DNA of 64,000 bases from Stigmatella aurantiaca (GCF_900109545.1 NZ_FOAP01000005.1:310001-374000), one strand, 5' to 3'. Numbered from the stretch's first letter, positions 27,544 to 36,508 are shown. Numbers and translations: made by a program. Notes: a model not told the origin generated them from the letters alone.

Positions 27544-28293
27544 ATGGGGAAGACACTCGTTGGCAAGGTGGCGCTGGTGACCGGGGGCTCGCGTGGCATT
27601 GGGGCCGCCATCGCGAAGCGGCTCGCGGAGGAGGGAGCGGATGTCGCCATCAGCTACGTGGCCTCCGCCCAGAAGGCCGAGGACGTCGTGCGCGAACTCC
27701 AGGGCCAGGGCGTCCGCGCGGCGGCCTTCCAGGCAGACCAGGCCCACCCCGCGGAAGTCACGGCACTGGTCCAGGCGGCGGCCAAGCACTTCGGCAAGCT
27801 CGACATCCTCGTCAACAGCGCGGGTGTCTTCGTCACTGGTGTGGTGGGAGACCCTTCGAGCGACGTGGCGGCCTTCGACAAGCAGTTCGCCATCAACGTC
27901 GGGGGCGTCGCCGCCGCCGTGCGCGCGGCGGTTCCGCTCCTCAGTGATGGCGGACGCATCATTTCCATCGGAACCACGGGCGCCAGCCGCGCGCCCTTCG
28001 CCGGCATTGGCGACTACGTCGCGAGCAAGGCCGCCGTGGCGGCCTATACCCGCGCCTGGGCCCGGGACCTGGGGCCCCGGGGAATCACCGTGAACATCGT
28101 CCAGCCCGGAGCCATCGACACCGACATGAACCCCGCGAACAGCGCTCATGCGTCCGCCCTGACGCAGCTGGCCGCGCTGGGCCGCTATGGCCGGCCCGAG
28201 GAGCTGGCCGCGGCGGTCGCCTTCCTCGCCGGCCCGGATGCCAGCTACATCACGGGCACCACGCTCAATGTGGATGGCGGACAGACCACATGA
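27544..28293 (+). CDS. SDR-family NAD(P)-dependent oxidoreductase
   Basis: A 249-residue short-chain dehydrogenase. The cofactor motif is TGGSRGIG, followed by LVNSAG (NNAG-type), and the active site runs through Ser (ISIGTTGAS) and YVASK (Y-x3-K). The end reads SYITGTTLNVDGGQT, the usual classical-SDR finish. Closest known types are glucose 1-dehydrogenase/3-oxoacyl-ACP reductase-like enzymes; the substrate is not deducible. The ATG at 27544 follows GGGGAGGAAC. Divergent expression with the TetR gene suggests substrate-inducible control. Confidence 0.9.
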   Translation: MGKTLVGKVALVTGGSRGIGAAIAKRLAEEGADVAISYVASAQKAEDVVRELQGQGVRAAAFQADQAHPAEVTALVQAAAKHFGKLDILVNSAGVFVTGVVGDPSSDVAAFDKQFAINVGGVAAAVRAAVPLLSDGGRIISIGTTGASRAPFAGIGDYVASKAAVAAYTRAWARDLGPRGITVNIVQPGAIDTDMNPANSAHASALTQLAALGRYGRPEELAAAVAFLAGPDASYITGTTLNVDGGQTT

Positions 28294-28436
28294 GTCCGCC
28301 TTTGAACACACATCCCCCGGCATCCGCAGGCCTGCACAGACGGTGAATCCTCACAAGATGGCCCGGACCGGGAGTGCAACGCCCTGGCATGGCCTGCGCG
28401 GAGGAGTAAGGTAGCCCGCGAGGGGAGACTCACCAC

Positions 28437-29453
28437 ATGCAGACACCTGAAGAGGGCAAGATCCGCGTTGCCTTCGCCGAGCTCATCGACCTTGTCTCCG
28501 AGAAGGTGGGCGGCAAGGCCCTCCTGGCCAATGACGAGTTCTTCGCGCCCAAGGAGAACCTGCTCAAGCCGGGCCGGGGCGTCTTCATCCCGGACAAGTA
28601 CACGGAGTTCGGCAAGTGGATGGACGGCTGGGAGACGCGGCGCAAGCGCGTGCCCGGCTACGACTGGTGCATCCTCCAGCTCGGCCTGCCCGGCGTCATC
28701 CGCGGCGTGAACGTGGACACCCACCACTTCCTGGGCAACTTCCCCGAGTACGCCTCGGTGGATGCGCTGGAAGTCTCGGGCTCGCCATCCCCGGAGTCGC
28801 TGGTGGACGCGGCGTGGACCGAGGTGGTGCCGCGCACGAAGCTCTCCGGAGGCACGCAGAACTTCCTGCCCGTGGCCAACGAGCGCCGCTGGACGCACGT
28901 GCGGCTCAACATCTACCCGGACGGCGGCGTGGCGCGTTTCCGCGTGCACGGCGTGGTGCGGCCGGACCTGGCGGCGCTGCGCGCGAGCGAGGGCGTGGAC
29001 CTGGCGGCGGCGGAGAACGGGGGCACCGTCGTCACGTGCAATGACGCGTTCTTCGGGCCCAAGGACAACCTCATCATGCCGGGCCGGGCGGTGAACATGG
29101 GCGAGGGCTGGGAGACGCGGCGCAAGCGCGTGCCCGGCTTCGACTGGATCGTCGTGAAGCTGGCGGCGCCGGGCACCCTGCAGCGCGTGGAGGTGGACAC
29201 CAACCACTACAAGGGCAACTTCCCGGACATGTGCTCGCTGGAGGGGTGCACGCTGAAGGAGGACCTGCTCGACTTCGCCAACGCGAAGGACATCGCCTGG
29301 CAGGAGATCCTCCCGAAGACGAAGCTCCAGGCGCACCACCGCCACTTCTTCGAGACCGAGCTGAAGGCCTCGGGGCCCTTCACCCACGTGCGCCTGAACA
29401 TCTTCCCAGATGGAGGGATCAGCCGGTTGCGCCTCCACGGGCGTGCGTCGTGA
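28437..29453 (+). CDS. alc: Allantoicase
   Basis: A 338-residue enzyme hydrolysing allantoate to ureidoglycolate and urea. It is built from two repeated jelly-roll halves; each begins with LLANDEFFAPKENLLKPG or VVTCNDAFFGPKDNLIMPG and contains GWETRRKRVPG plus D-W. The two copies of the GWETRRKRVPG coding DNA (28626-28659 and 29106-29139) are identical over 34 bases. The stop overlaps the start of uraD (GTGA). It is the first gene of an alc-uraD-uraH block. Confidence 0.95.
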   Translation: MQTPEEGKIRVAFAELIDLVSEKVGGKALLANDEFFAPKENLLKPGRGVFIPDKYTEFGKWMDGWETRRKRVPGYDWCILQLGLPGVIRGVNVDTHHFLGNFPEYASVDALEVSGSPSPESLVDAAWTEVVPRTKLSGGTQNFLPVANERRWTHVRLNIYPDGGVARFRVHGVVRPDLAALRASEGVDLAAAENGGTVVTCNDAFFGPKDNLIMPGRAVNMGEGWETRRKRVPGFDWIVVKLAAPGTLQRVEVDTNHYKGNFPDMCSLEGCTLKEDLLDFANAKDIAWQEILPKTKLQAHHRHFFETELKASGPFTHVRLNIFPDGGISRLRLHGRAS

Positions 29454-29962
29454 GCCGGCTCGACTGGCTCAACGGCCTGTCGCTGGAAGACGCGCAGGCG
29501 GAGTTCCTCCGGTGCTGTGGCTCCCGCCGCTGGGCGGAGGGCATGGCGCGGGCGCGCCCGTTCTCCCGGGAGACGTCGGTGTACACGGAGGCGGGCTGGC
29601 TCTGGTCCCAGACGGGCCCCGAGGACTGGAAGGAAGCCATCGCCCACCACCCGCGCATTGGCGACATCTCCAAGCTGCGCGAGCGCTTCAAGGCCACCAG
29701 CACCTGGTCCGAGCAGGAGCAGAAGGGGGTGCAGGGCGCGAGCGAGGAAGTGATTCAGGGGCTCGCCGACGGCAACCGGGAGTACGAGGAGCGCTTCGGC
29801 TTCACGTTCCTCATCTGCGCCACGGGCAAGAGCGCGGCGGAGATCCTGGAGCAGCTGCGCGAGCGGCTGAACAACCCCCCGGCCCTGGAGATGCGCATCG
29901 CGGCCGGAGAACAAGCGCAGATCACCCGTATCCGCCTGGAGAAGCTTCTCACCGGCCCATGA
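29450..29962 (+). CDS. uraD: OHCU decarboxylase
   Basis: A 170-residue protein that decarboxylates 2-oxo-4-hydroxy-4-carboxy-5-ureidoimidazoline to S-allantoin. Family segments visible are FLRCCGSRRWAEGM, IAHHPRIGD (catalytic His) and ANREY-type DGNREYEERFGFTFLICATG. It starts at a GTG overlapping the allantoicase stop and overlaps uraH by four bases, so the three are a co-translated set. Confidence 0.95.
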   Translation: MSRLDWLNGLSLEDAQAEFLRCCGSRRWAEGMARARPFSRETSVYTEAGWLWSQTGPEDWKEAIAHHPRIGDISKLRERFKATSTWSEQEQKGVQGASEEVIQGLADGNREYEERFGFTFLICATGKSAAEILEQLRERLNNPPALEMRIAAGEQAQITRIRLEKLLTGP

Positions 29963-30303
29963 GCACCCTGTCCACCCACGTCCTCGATACGCAGTCGGGC
30001 CGCCCCGCCGCGGGCGTCCCCATCACCCTGGAAGCCCAGACGCCCAGCGGCGAATGGCGGGAGCTGGCACGCGGCACCACCAACACGGATGGGCGCGTCC
30101 GGGACTTCCTGCCCGCCGGGACGAAGCTGGAGCCGGGCACCTACCGAATGACCTTCCACACGGGAGAGTATTTCCGAGCGAACAGCCTCAAGGGCTTCTA
30201 CCCGTATGTGCCGGTGGTGTTCGAGTTGGCCTCCGCAGAGGAGCATTACCATGTGCCCCTGCTGCTGAGCCCGTTTGGCTTTTCCACCTACCGGGGAAGC
30301 TAG
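29959..30303 (+). CDS. uraH: 5-hydroxyisourate hydrolase (transthyretin-related)
   Basis: A 114-residue transthyretin-like enzyme hydrolysing 5-hydroxyisourate. The N-terminal LSTHVLDTQSGRPAAGVPI contains the active-site His and the C-terminus ends in the diagnostic YRGS. It follows uraD with an ATGA overlap. Its presence together with uraD implies that 5-hydroxyisourate is made in the cell, although no classical uricase is encoded in this window. Confidence 0.96.
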   Translation: MSTLSTHVLDTQSGRPAAGVPITLEAQTPSGEWRELARGTTNTDGRVRDFLPAGTKLEPGTYRMTFHTGEYFRANSLKGFYPYVPVVFELASAEEHYHVPLLLSPFGFSTYRGS

Positions 30304-30591
30304 AAACTTATCGTGAACGAATGGTTAAAGCACTTCCACTGCGTGCCGCTCATCTCTAGCGGGCAACGTGCTTTGGCAATTACTTGCGGTCTCAAGCTCA
30401 TGGCCTGGACTATAAACCAGACGGTCGACCTGAGACCCCACTGCCAACAGCATGCTGCGCATCACACATGACACAACAACAAGCCAATCAGACAACTGCC
30501 TGGCGCAGCGCGACCCATTGCATTAGTGGGGATGCTCTGGGAGACGATACATCTTAGGTATGCGCACCCAATCTTCCAAGGCAGTGGAGTC
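30304..30591. other. Low-GC intergenic stretch
   Basis: About 290 bases with lower GC than the flanks, between uraH and the collagen-like gene. No ORF, tRNA-like cloverleaf or clear terminator with a T-run was seen. It forms the left part of the low-GC island. Confidence 0.5.
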
Positions 30592-31431
30592 TTACTGCAT
30601 TGCCAGGGTATCAAAAATATGAGGCATGCCATTCAGACACTGGATTGAGTACTTATAACTCACAACCTTGCCAGATGGGCCACCGCCAGGGCTATAAGGG
30701 GGGAGATAAAAACTCGCCTGATGCAGGTATACTTGGCCACCAACCAGTGCAGGAAGGCTGATGGTAAAGTTACTACCGTAAGCAGGAGGGGGCACAGCAA
30801 CAGATTGAGCAGGGCAATTTGCGATCCCAGTTACTGGACCTGCAGGCCCCTGAGGCCCCGTATCTCCTTTAGGCCCTGTGTCTCCCTTGAGGCCTTGAGG
30901 CCCCGTATCTCCTTTAGGCCCTGTGTCTCCCTTGAGGCCTTGAGGCCCTTGAGGCCCTTGAGGCCCCGTATCTCCTTTAGGCCCTGTGTCTCCCTTGAGG
31001 CCTTGAGGGCCAATTGGGCCCACATCTCCGCGATCACCTTTGCTTCCCGCTGGCCCTGGATCCCCTTTTGGCCCCACGGGGCCAACTGCGCCCACTGTCA
31101 GGTAGAAGGCATCATTTCGCACTGGCTCCGAGCCAGCGGATATCGTCAGCAGATAGGAACCAGGTGAACGTAAAAACGCTGAAGGAACAGCCACAACAAC
31201 AACTGCGTCTTGATACTGCCGAACAAGCAAAGACATACCCGCCAACTTAACGACAGGAGCGGCATTGCCAAAATTACTACCATAGATATAAAATTGACTA
31301 CCCACATAATCAACATCAACATTGGTAATAAGCAGTTGCGAAGAATCCGTTGTCGCATGCCCCAATAGAGAAAAAAGCAAAATGCAAACCACCGTCATAC
31401 CAGCAAACGAGCACCGTCCGCCAAGCTTCAT
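30592..31431 (-). CDS. Secreted collagen-like repeat protein
   Basis: A 279-residue protein. It has a signal peptide (about 1-27, cleavage near GHA-TT), then an IPT/TIG-like beta domain (about 30-115, [19 protein letters not shown]), then about 85 residues of Gly-x-y collagen repeats rich in GPKGDTGPQ (about 120-205), and a C-terminal beta-like domain of about 75 residues. The triplet region should form a trimeric stalk, with the end as trimerisation or binding head. Codon use and GC are clearly lower than in neighbours, suggesting transfer. The ATG follows GAGAGGAAT. It is monocistronic. Confidence 0.75.
   Translation of the reverse strand: MKLGGRCSFAGMTVVCILLFSLLGHATTDSSQLLITNVDVDYVGSQFYIYGSNFGNAAPVVKLAGMSLLVRQYQDAVVVVAVPSAFLRSPGSYLLTISAGSEPVRNDAFYLTVGAVGPVGPKGDPGPAGSKGDRGDVGPIGPQGLKGDTGPKGDTGPQGPQGPQGLKGDTGPKGDTGPQGLKGDTGPKGDTGPQGPAGPVTGIANCPAQSVAVPPPAYGSNFTISLPALVGGQVYLHQASFYLPPYSPGGGPSGKVVSYKYSIQCLNGMPHIFDTLAMQ
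30854..31006 (-). repeat. 45-base tandem repeats coding collagen triplets
   Basis: Three near-identical 45-base units (30854-30898, 30899-30943, 30962-31006) are separated by an 18-base insert (30944-30961) made of two 9-base subunits. Each encodes five Gly-x-y triplets. Such repeats expand and contract by slippage. Confidence 0.85.
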
Positions 31432-31739
31432 TATGTATTCCTCTCTCAACAGGATTCAGAAAACCATTACCAATTTCACCCTAACACCACAAAAAAATCA
31501 ACCATCACACCAACTCCGCACCTCAAACAACGAGTCAACACCCTACTCCAAAAACCTATCGAGAATTTAACTGAATCCTCCAGAAAAGAGGAGCACACAA
31601 GGCATTTGGCCGCGTCCACGACGCGACCGCAGCTGCCATTGAGATGAGACTTGGATCGCCACACGCCCGCGCTTTAGTGCCAGCATCATGCGCACAGGGT
31701 TCCCTGCACTCACCACACGCGATGAACGCATCCAATACA
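31432..31739. other. AT-rich gene-free stretch
   Basis: Roughly 300 bases, A/C-rich and low in GC, upstream of the collagen-like gene. It should hold that gene's promoter on the minus strand. No RNA gene or conserved repeat was recognised. Confidence 0.5.
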
Positions 31740-32597
31740 CTACAACTTTCTCCCTGCCTGCTCGACTAAAACGGACATATTTGTGGACAAGATGCGCAAC
31801 TGGCGCAGCGCGCTCTCGGCGTCAGCATTGCCGATGTGGCGCCAGATCTCGGCCTGCGCCTTGGCTAGGCCTTCGATCGTGATTGGGAAGTTCGCCGCTT
31901 CGGGAACAGCGCCCTTCTCGTTGATGAGGTAGCGGCCGTTCAAGGCAAACAGTACCTGTGCCATGCAGCACAGGGCCCGATAGGCACAACCCGCGACGTG
32001 TGTCTGCTCCGCGCGGGGAGCCGCTTTCTCGGCATTCGAGATGGCGAAGCCCACCTCCCAACCAAAGCGGGCCATCAGTGCATCTCTCACTGCCTCGGGA
32101 TACGGCCAGGTCTCGTTCTTCAATTCTGCGATGCGGCCAAATGGGTCGTGGAGCGGCTGGCAGGTCGCGATCTCGCCCATCCAGATGACCGAGCAGAAGC
32201 CATGAGGGTGGCCCGGCTGGTAGTTCATCGAGATACGGCCCTGCCGCGCTTCGGCGATGACCTCACGCACGCGTCCGAGATCACGGTAGAGGAGATCGAC
32301 CTTGGCGCCCCCGATGGTGAGCCATCCCCCACCGTTGATCCACGGCCCCCACTCGCCGATACGGGTCACCGCCGACGATGGGTCATCAACGAGTGGGGCA
32401 ATCGCCCTCTGGAGCCCTTCCACATTGAGGGGCACACCGGGCTCGTAGTACAGACCGATGTCATAGTCGGAAGCAGGGCCCGCCGTTCCCCGCCCTCGCG
32501 AGCCTCCAAGCACCAGCGCCACCAAGCCTTGGACAGGCCGGAGCGCTTCGGTCACACGGGCAAGCAGCGCTTCATCACTCTCACTAGCACGAGCCAT
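31740..32597 (-). CDS. Nucleotidyltransferase-domain protein
   Basis: A 285-residue protein with a minimal nucleotidyltransferase motif: VLGGSRGRGTAGPASDYDIG (GS-x-RG and D-x-D) and a third acidic strand in GGAKVDLLYRD. The rest is helical, resembling aminoglycoside- or lincosamide-type adenylyltransferases and DUF4037-like proteins. The substrate is unknown. Its start (MARASESDEA) overlaps the end of the upstream YdcF-like gene by 14 bases, so the pair is coupled. Confidence 0.75.
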   Translation of the reverse strand: MARASESDEALLARVTEALRPVQGLVALVLGGSRGRGTAGPASDYDIGLYYEPGVPLNVEGLQRAIAPLVDDPSSAVTRIGEWGPWINGGGWLTIGGAKVDLLYRDLGRVREVIAEARQGRISMNYQPGHPHGFCSVIWMGEIATCQPLHDPFGRIAELKNETWPYPEAVRDALMARFGWEVGFAISNAEKAAPRAEQTHVAGCAYRALCCMAQVLFALNGRYLINEKGAVPEAANFPITIEGLAKAQAEIWRHIGNADAESALRQLRILSTNMSVLVEQAGRKL

Positions 32598-33261
32598 TCT
32601 GGCTAGTGTAGCCGACCGCATCGACCGGCCAGTTCGACAACAGGTGGCCTTTGAACCCCTGATTTATCAGGTACCGCCACGACTCCAGGATGTCGGACGG
32701 CAGGGAGTGCTCCTGTTGAAAGCCGAGCCGGGGGTAGACGAGAATCCGGTGGAGGTCCCCCACCATCTCGTCGATCACCCCCAGAATGCCCACGACGTTC
32801 GAGACGCCGTCGGGAAAATCGATGGGGGGACAGTCCACGTTCGCCGTGATGCCCGGCCACCCCACTGCGGCGGTCAACGCGACCCGGAGCACGGAGTTCG
32901 GCTTCGTGAGAAACGTCACCGTCCGGGCCTGCGGCGCCAACTGCCTCGAAAAGGCGATGTTCTCCCCGAAGTTCGTGGACCGGTCCTCGATGAGGAGCTG
33001 CGCTTCGGACACTCCGTTCGCCCGGGCCCGCTCTAGGAACACGAGCGCCTCCGGCTTGTCCCACAGGTGCCGCGTCCAGTTCCCGGTGTTCCCGCTGATG
33101 AGGAGCTGCTTCGTCAGCCCTTTCTTCAGGAGCTCGCAGGCGTAATCGCAGACCCGCAGGTCGTACGAGCAGCAGATCACCGCGAGTTCGGATGGCGCCT
33201 GATGCTTGAACGAAGACAGGTAGTCCCAGAGCCGTCTCGCGTGCTCGAGCGTCATGGACAT
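32584..33261 (-). CDS. YdcF/DUF218-family protein
   Basis: A 225-residue protein of the YdcF (DUF218) group: VICCSYDLRVCDYACELL, then LLISGNTGNW, then the family's IEDRSTNFGENIAFSR (E-x(2)-S-x-NT-x-EN pattern), then VTFLTKPNSVLRV. YdcF-like proteins have a Rossmann-like fold and bind nucleotides such as SAM in one case; their reaction is unclear. No membrane helix is seen. It lies between the HAD phosphatase and the nucleotidyltransferase and may be co-transcribed with both. Confidence 0.75.
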   Translation of the reverse strand: MSMTLEHARRLWDYLSSFKHQAPSELAVICCSYDLRVCDYACELLKKGLTKQLLISGNTGNWTRHLWDKPEALVFLERARANGVSEAQLLIEDRSTNFGENIAFSRQLAPQARTVTFLTKPNSVLRVALTAAVGWPGITANVDCPPIDFPDGVSNVVGILGVIDEMVGDLHRILVYPRLGFQQEHSLPSDILESWRYLINQGFKGHLLSNWPVDAVGYTSQNGSC

Positions 33262-33278
33262 TGCAGCCCCCCGCCTCC

Positions 33279-33980
33279 TCAGCGGCTGCAAGCCATCCGC
33301 AACTCGGGGCCAGACGGGAAGCGCTTGACCACCTCTCCCGGAGACCGGGGCTGGAACGTGATGCCCGTGAAGTCCTGGACTGTCGTCCGGGCCCCGGACG
33401 CCAACAACTCCTCGCCGCCGATTCCCACGCAGTAGGCCCCCGCCCCAGCGGCGGCCCGCACGCCACTGAGGGAGTCCTCGTAGACGATGGTCTCCGAGGC
33501 GGGGAGGCCCAGCCGCGAGGCCGCCAACAGGTAGGGCTCGGGGTCCGGCTTCCCCCGGCTGACGTCGTCACGGCTGACAATCACCTCGAAGCGTCCCGCC
33601 AGCCCCAGGCTTTGGAGAACGAACTCGATCCGGCCCTGCCACCCGCTCGTCACCAGTCCGAAGCGGATCCGGTATTCGACCAGGGACTGGATGAGCTTCT
33701 CCACGCCGGCAATCGCTGCGCAGGGGGAGCGCTCTTCGAGGACTTCCACCCTGCGGTGGATCTGCCGCTGCTCCTCCGCCGAGGCGTTGGGAAAGAGCGC
33801 GTTCACCGTGTAGCTGCCCGGACGCCCGTGAACGAGCTCGTGCATCTCCGGATCGCTGATGGGGCGTCCCAGGCTCTCGGCCACCGTCCGCCAGGACTTT
33901 TCAACGACAGGCTTCGAGTGGACGAGCACTCCGTCCATGTCGAAGAGGACGGCGGAGAATCGGGTACTGGCTGCACTCAT
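33279..33980 (-). CDS. HAD-superfamily subfamily IA phosphatase
   Basis: A 233-residue beta-phosphoglucomutase/phosphoglycolate-phosphatase-like HAD enzyme. Motif I is FDMDGVLVHS, motif II is LVTSGW, the motif III lysine is in RGKPDPEPYL and motif IV is VYEDSLSGV. The cap is of C1 type. The substrate is not deducible. The start MSAASTRF at 33980 is preferred over MGYALS. It heads a three-gene minus-strand run with the YdcF-like and nucleotidyltransferase genes. Confidence 0.88.
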   Translation of the reverse strand: MSAASTRFSAVLFDMDGVLVHSKPVVEKSWRTVAESLGRPISDPEMHELVHGRPGSYTVNALFPNASAEEQRQIHRRVEVLEERSPCAAIAGVEKLIQSLVEYRIRFGLVTSGWQGRIEFVLQSLGLAGRFEVIVSRDDVSRGKPDPEPYLLAASRLGLPASETIVYEDSLSGVRAAAGAGAYCVGIGGEELLASGARTTVQDFTGITFQPRSPGEVVKRFPSGPELRMACSR

Positions 33981-34057
33981 GGAAAGAGCATACCCCAAGG
34001 CGCCACGCCTCTATATGGTGGCGGTCTCTCTCCCGATTGGCAGAGCCTCTCCTCTCT

Positions 34058-35422
34058 ATGACGAAGACCACCCTCAAGCCCTCCTCCCTTGGCCCCGCCC
34101 GTGCCGCGCTGAAGAAGGCCAACCTGGCCTACACCCAGGCCTACCCGGGTGAGTCCTCCCGGCGCCAGCCCGTGCACACCGTCTACGGTGGCGCGCAGAT
34201 CTTCAAGGCGGACACGGCCCGGAAGATGGGGCAGACGGCCCTTGCCACCCTGCAGGACTCCGCGCCGGACGCCAAGACGTTCGCCGAGTGCCTCGGCTTC
34301 CCGAAGACCGGTGGTTTCGGCAAGCGCGTCTACGAGCGCGTGGTGGCCAAGCTCGAGCGCGAGCCCGTGGAGGACTTCCGCATCGACTTCGAGGACGGCT
34401 ACGGCCACCGCCCCGATGCCGAGGAGGACGGCCACGCCGTGTCCGCCGCCGAGGAGACCGCCAAGGGGCTCAAGGAGGGCACGCTGCCGCCGTTCATCGG
34501 CATCCGCATCAAGTCCCTCTCCGAGGAGCTGTTCGACCGCAGCCTGCGCACGCTGGACCTGTTCGTCAGCACGCTCCTGGAGCGCTCCGGCGGCAAGCTG
34601 CCCCCCAACTTCGTCATCACCCTGCCGAAAATCACCGTCGTGGAGCAGGTCACCGCCCTGGTCCGCCTGCTGGAGGCGCTGGAGAAGGCCAAGAAGCTGC
34701 GGACCGGCTCCATTCCCATCGAGCTGATGGTGGAGACGCCCCAGTCCCTCTTCGACGCCGACGGGCGCCTGGCGCTAACAGACCTCGTCGCCGCCGCGGA
34801 GGGCCGCTGCGTGGGCGCCCACCTCGGCGTCTACGACTTCACCGCCTCGCTCAACATCACCGCCGCCTACCAGAGCATGGCGCACCCGGCCTGCGACGTC
34901 GCCCGCCACCTGATGCAGCTTGCCCTGGCGGGCACCGGCGTGGCGCTCTCGGACGGCGCCACCAACGTGATGCCCGTGGGCCCGCATAAGAAGGATGCGA
35001 AGAAGGCCCTCACGCCCGCCCAGAAGAAGGAGAACCGCGAGGTGGTCCACCGCGCGTGGCGGCTCGCCTATGACCACACGCGCCACTCGCTGGAGCGCGC
35101 CATCTACCAGGGGTGGGACCTGCACCCGGCGCAGCTCCCCGTGCGCTACGCGGCCGTGTATGCGTTCTTCCTGGAGGGGCTGGACCCCGCCTCGCGCCGG
35201 CTGAAGTCCTTCATCGACAAGGCGGCCCAGGCCACGCTGCTCGGCGACGTGTTCGACGACGCGGCCACCGGCCAGGGCCTGCTGAACTACTTCCTGCGCG
35301 GCATCTCCTGCGGCGCCATCACCGAGGAGGAGGCCCTGGCCACCGGCCTCACCCTGGAGGAGCTACGCAGCCGCTCCTTCCTGAAGATCCTCAACGGCCG
35401 CCGCGAGGCCAGCGCGCGGTAA
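34058..35422 (+). CDS. CitE/HpcH-like aldolase (DUF6986-type)
   Basis: A 454-residue protein of the HpcH/HpaI-citrate lyase beta fold. It contains DFRIDFEDGYGHR (metal-binding acidic residue), IELMVETPQSLFDADGR, GAHLGVYDFTASLNI and ALSDGATNVMPVG. The length and motifs suggest the large DUF6986 group. Related genes in actinobacteria sit near allantoin/glyoxylate genes, so use of the glyoxylate left by ureidoglycolate breakdown is a possible link with the urate cluster 4 kb upstream, but this is conjecture. The start MTKTTLKPSS at 34058 is chosen because the longer frame has an unlikely leader. Confidence 0.7.
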   Translation: MTKTTLKPSSLGPARAALKKANLAYTQAYPGESSRRQPVHTVYGGAQIFKADTARKMGQTALATLQDSAPDAKTFAECLGFPKTGGFGKRVYERVVAKLEREPVEDFRIDFEDGYGHRPDAEEDGHAVSAAEETAKGLKEGTLPPFIGIRIKSLSEELFDRSLRTLDLFVSTLLERSGGKLPPNFVITLPKITVVEQVTALVRLLEALEKAKKLRTGSIPIELMVETPQSLFDADGRLALTDLVAAAEGRCVGAHLGVYDFTASLNITAAYQSMAHPACDVARHLMQLALAGTGVALSDGATNVMPVGPHKKDAKKALTPAQKKENREVVHRAWRLAYDHTRHSLERAIYQGWDLHPAQLPVRYAAVYAFFLEGLDPASRRLKSFIDKAAQATLLGDVFDDAATGQGLLNYFLRGISCGAITEEEALATGLTLEELRSRSFLKILNGRREASAR

Positions 35423-35443
35423 CCTCCCGCCCGCCGCCGGGAC

Positions 35444-36508
35444 TCACCAGAGCATGTCCTGATCCTCGGTGACTCCCGGCACGCTGGAGAGCGTGTACGT
35501 CTGGCCGCCCGCCCGCACCGTGCCCTCGAAGAGCCCCACCGGCTGCGCGAAGCGGCTCACCAGCAGCCGGAGGCTCTTGTCCTCCCGGTGCACGTGGATG
35601 GGCTTGAAGTGCAGGTCCACCGCCCCGTCCTCCGTCGTCACCCGCCAGGGCTCCAGCAGGTCCTTGCGCTCGTACGTGAAGCGCGCCCGCGCCAGCGAGT
35701 AGAGCCGGTCCCCCACCCAGAACGCGTTCTCGTTGGACTGCGGGTCCTCGTTGAAGCCCTCCACGAAGTTGAAGCCCACCGGCGTCCCGTCCGCCAGGCG
35801 GCCCGCGCCGAACGCCCAGCGCCACGCCGTGTGCCGCGCCAGGTAGCCCTGCGTGTAGTCTAGCCCGCCCACCCCGCCATCCAGCCGGAACTGCCTGCCG
35901 CCCACCTCCAGGCTGCCCAGCGCCAGCAGCCCGCCCCGCTTCTGCGTCACGTTCACCAGCCCGTCGTTCTTCACAGGCGCAATCACCGTGAGCGCCGGAG
36001 GGCCTCCGGCCACCACCAGCTCGCCCTTCCACCGGAAGGGCTGGAAGCCCGGCGTCCGCGCGCGGCTGATGTCCACCTCCACCTGGTAGCGCTCGTCGTC
36101 CTCGCCCCGCCAGGCCGCCAGGCGGCCCCCCAGCGTGCGGAACGAGACGTCCAGCCCCGCCCCCGGCCGGTCTCCCACCGAGGCCAGCGCCCGGGGCACC
36201 CCCAGGAAGCTCACGTCACACAGCGGGCGCTTCTCCTTCAGGTCCACCGCCACCGCGAACGCGTTCGCCCCGTAGCCCAGGTCCACCACCGCGAAGAGCG
36301 CGGCCACCTCCTGCGTGGCGGCGAACAGGTAGTTCCAGCGCTTGCGCTTGAACAGCTTCAGGGCCGTCGAGGGCGCCCAGCGGCCCTGCAGGCGGCCCAG
36401 GTCCACCTCGCGCAGCTCGCCCAGGTAGGTGCCGAAGCACGGCTCGCCGTGCGCCGTGCAGACGGAGGCGGGCGCGGAAGCCAGGGTCATCTCTTGCTCG
36501 GGTGTCAT
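35444..36508 (-). CDS. DUF2804 family protein
   Basis: A 354-residue protein matching the DUF2804 layout: TYLGELREVDLGRL, then KRWNYLFAATQEV, a repeated beta-rich body, and the GGVGGLDYTQGYLARHTAWR and FNFVEGFNED segments. These proteins are mostly beta-sheet, resembling lipocalin-like hydrolases such as AttH, and their reaction is unknown. The ATG at 36508 or 36517 can be the start. It is followed on the other strand by the CitE-like gene (convergent, 21 bases apart). Confidence 0.75.
   Translation of the reverse strand: MTPEQEMTLASAPASVCTAHGEPCFGTYLGELREVDLGRLQGRWAPSTALKLFKRKRWNYLFAATQEVAALFAVVDLGYGANAFAVAVDLKEKRPLCDVSFLGVPRALASVGDRPGAGLDVSFRTLGGRLAAWRGEDDERYQVEVDISRARTPGFQPFRWKGELVVAGGPPALTVIAPVKNDGLVNVTQKRGGLLALGSLEVGGRQFRLDGGVGGLDYTQGYLARHTAWRWAFGAGRLADGTPVGFNFVEGFNEDPQSNENAFWVGDRLYSLARARFTYERKDLLEPWRVTTEDGAVDLHFKPIHVHREDKSLRLLVSRFAQPVGLFEGTVRAGGQTYTLSSVPGVTEDQDMLW

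Noticed and set aside
30854-31006. Regular repeats that could look like a CRISPR array
   Set aside because: The units are directly adjacent 45-mers in frame with Gly-x-y codons of a collagen-like gene; there are no variable spacers.
30509-31812. A 13-base direct repeat (CTGGCGCAGCGCG) near both edges of the low-GC island
   Set aside because: GC-rich and short; one copy lies inside the nucleotidyltransferase gene. No integrase or tRNA is nearby, so an attachment site is not supported.
31740-32597. Nucleotidyltransferase as part of a MNT/HEPN toxin-antitoxin pair
   Set aside because: No HEPN partner is adjacent; the protein is much longer than MNT antitoxins and is coupled to a YdcF-like gene.
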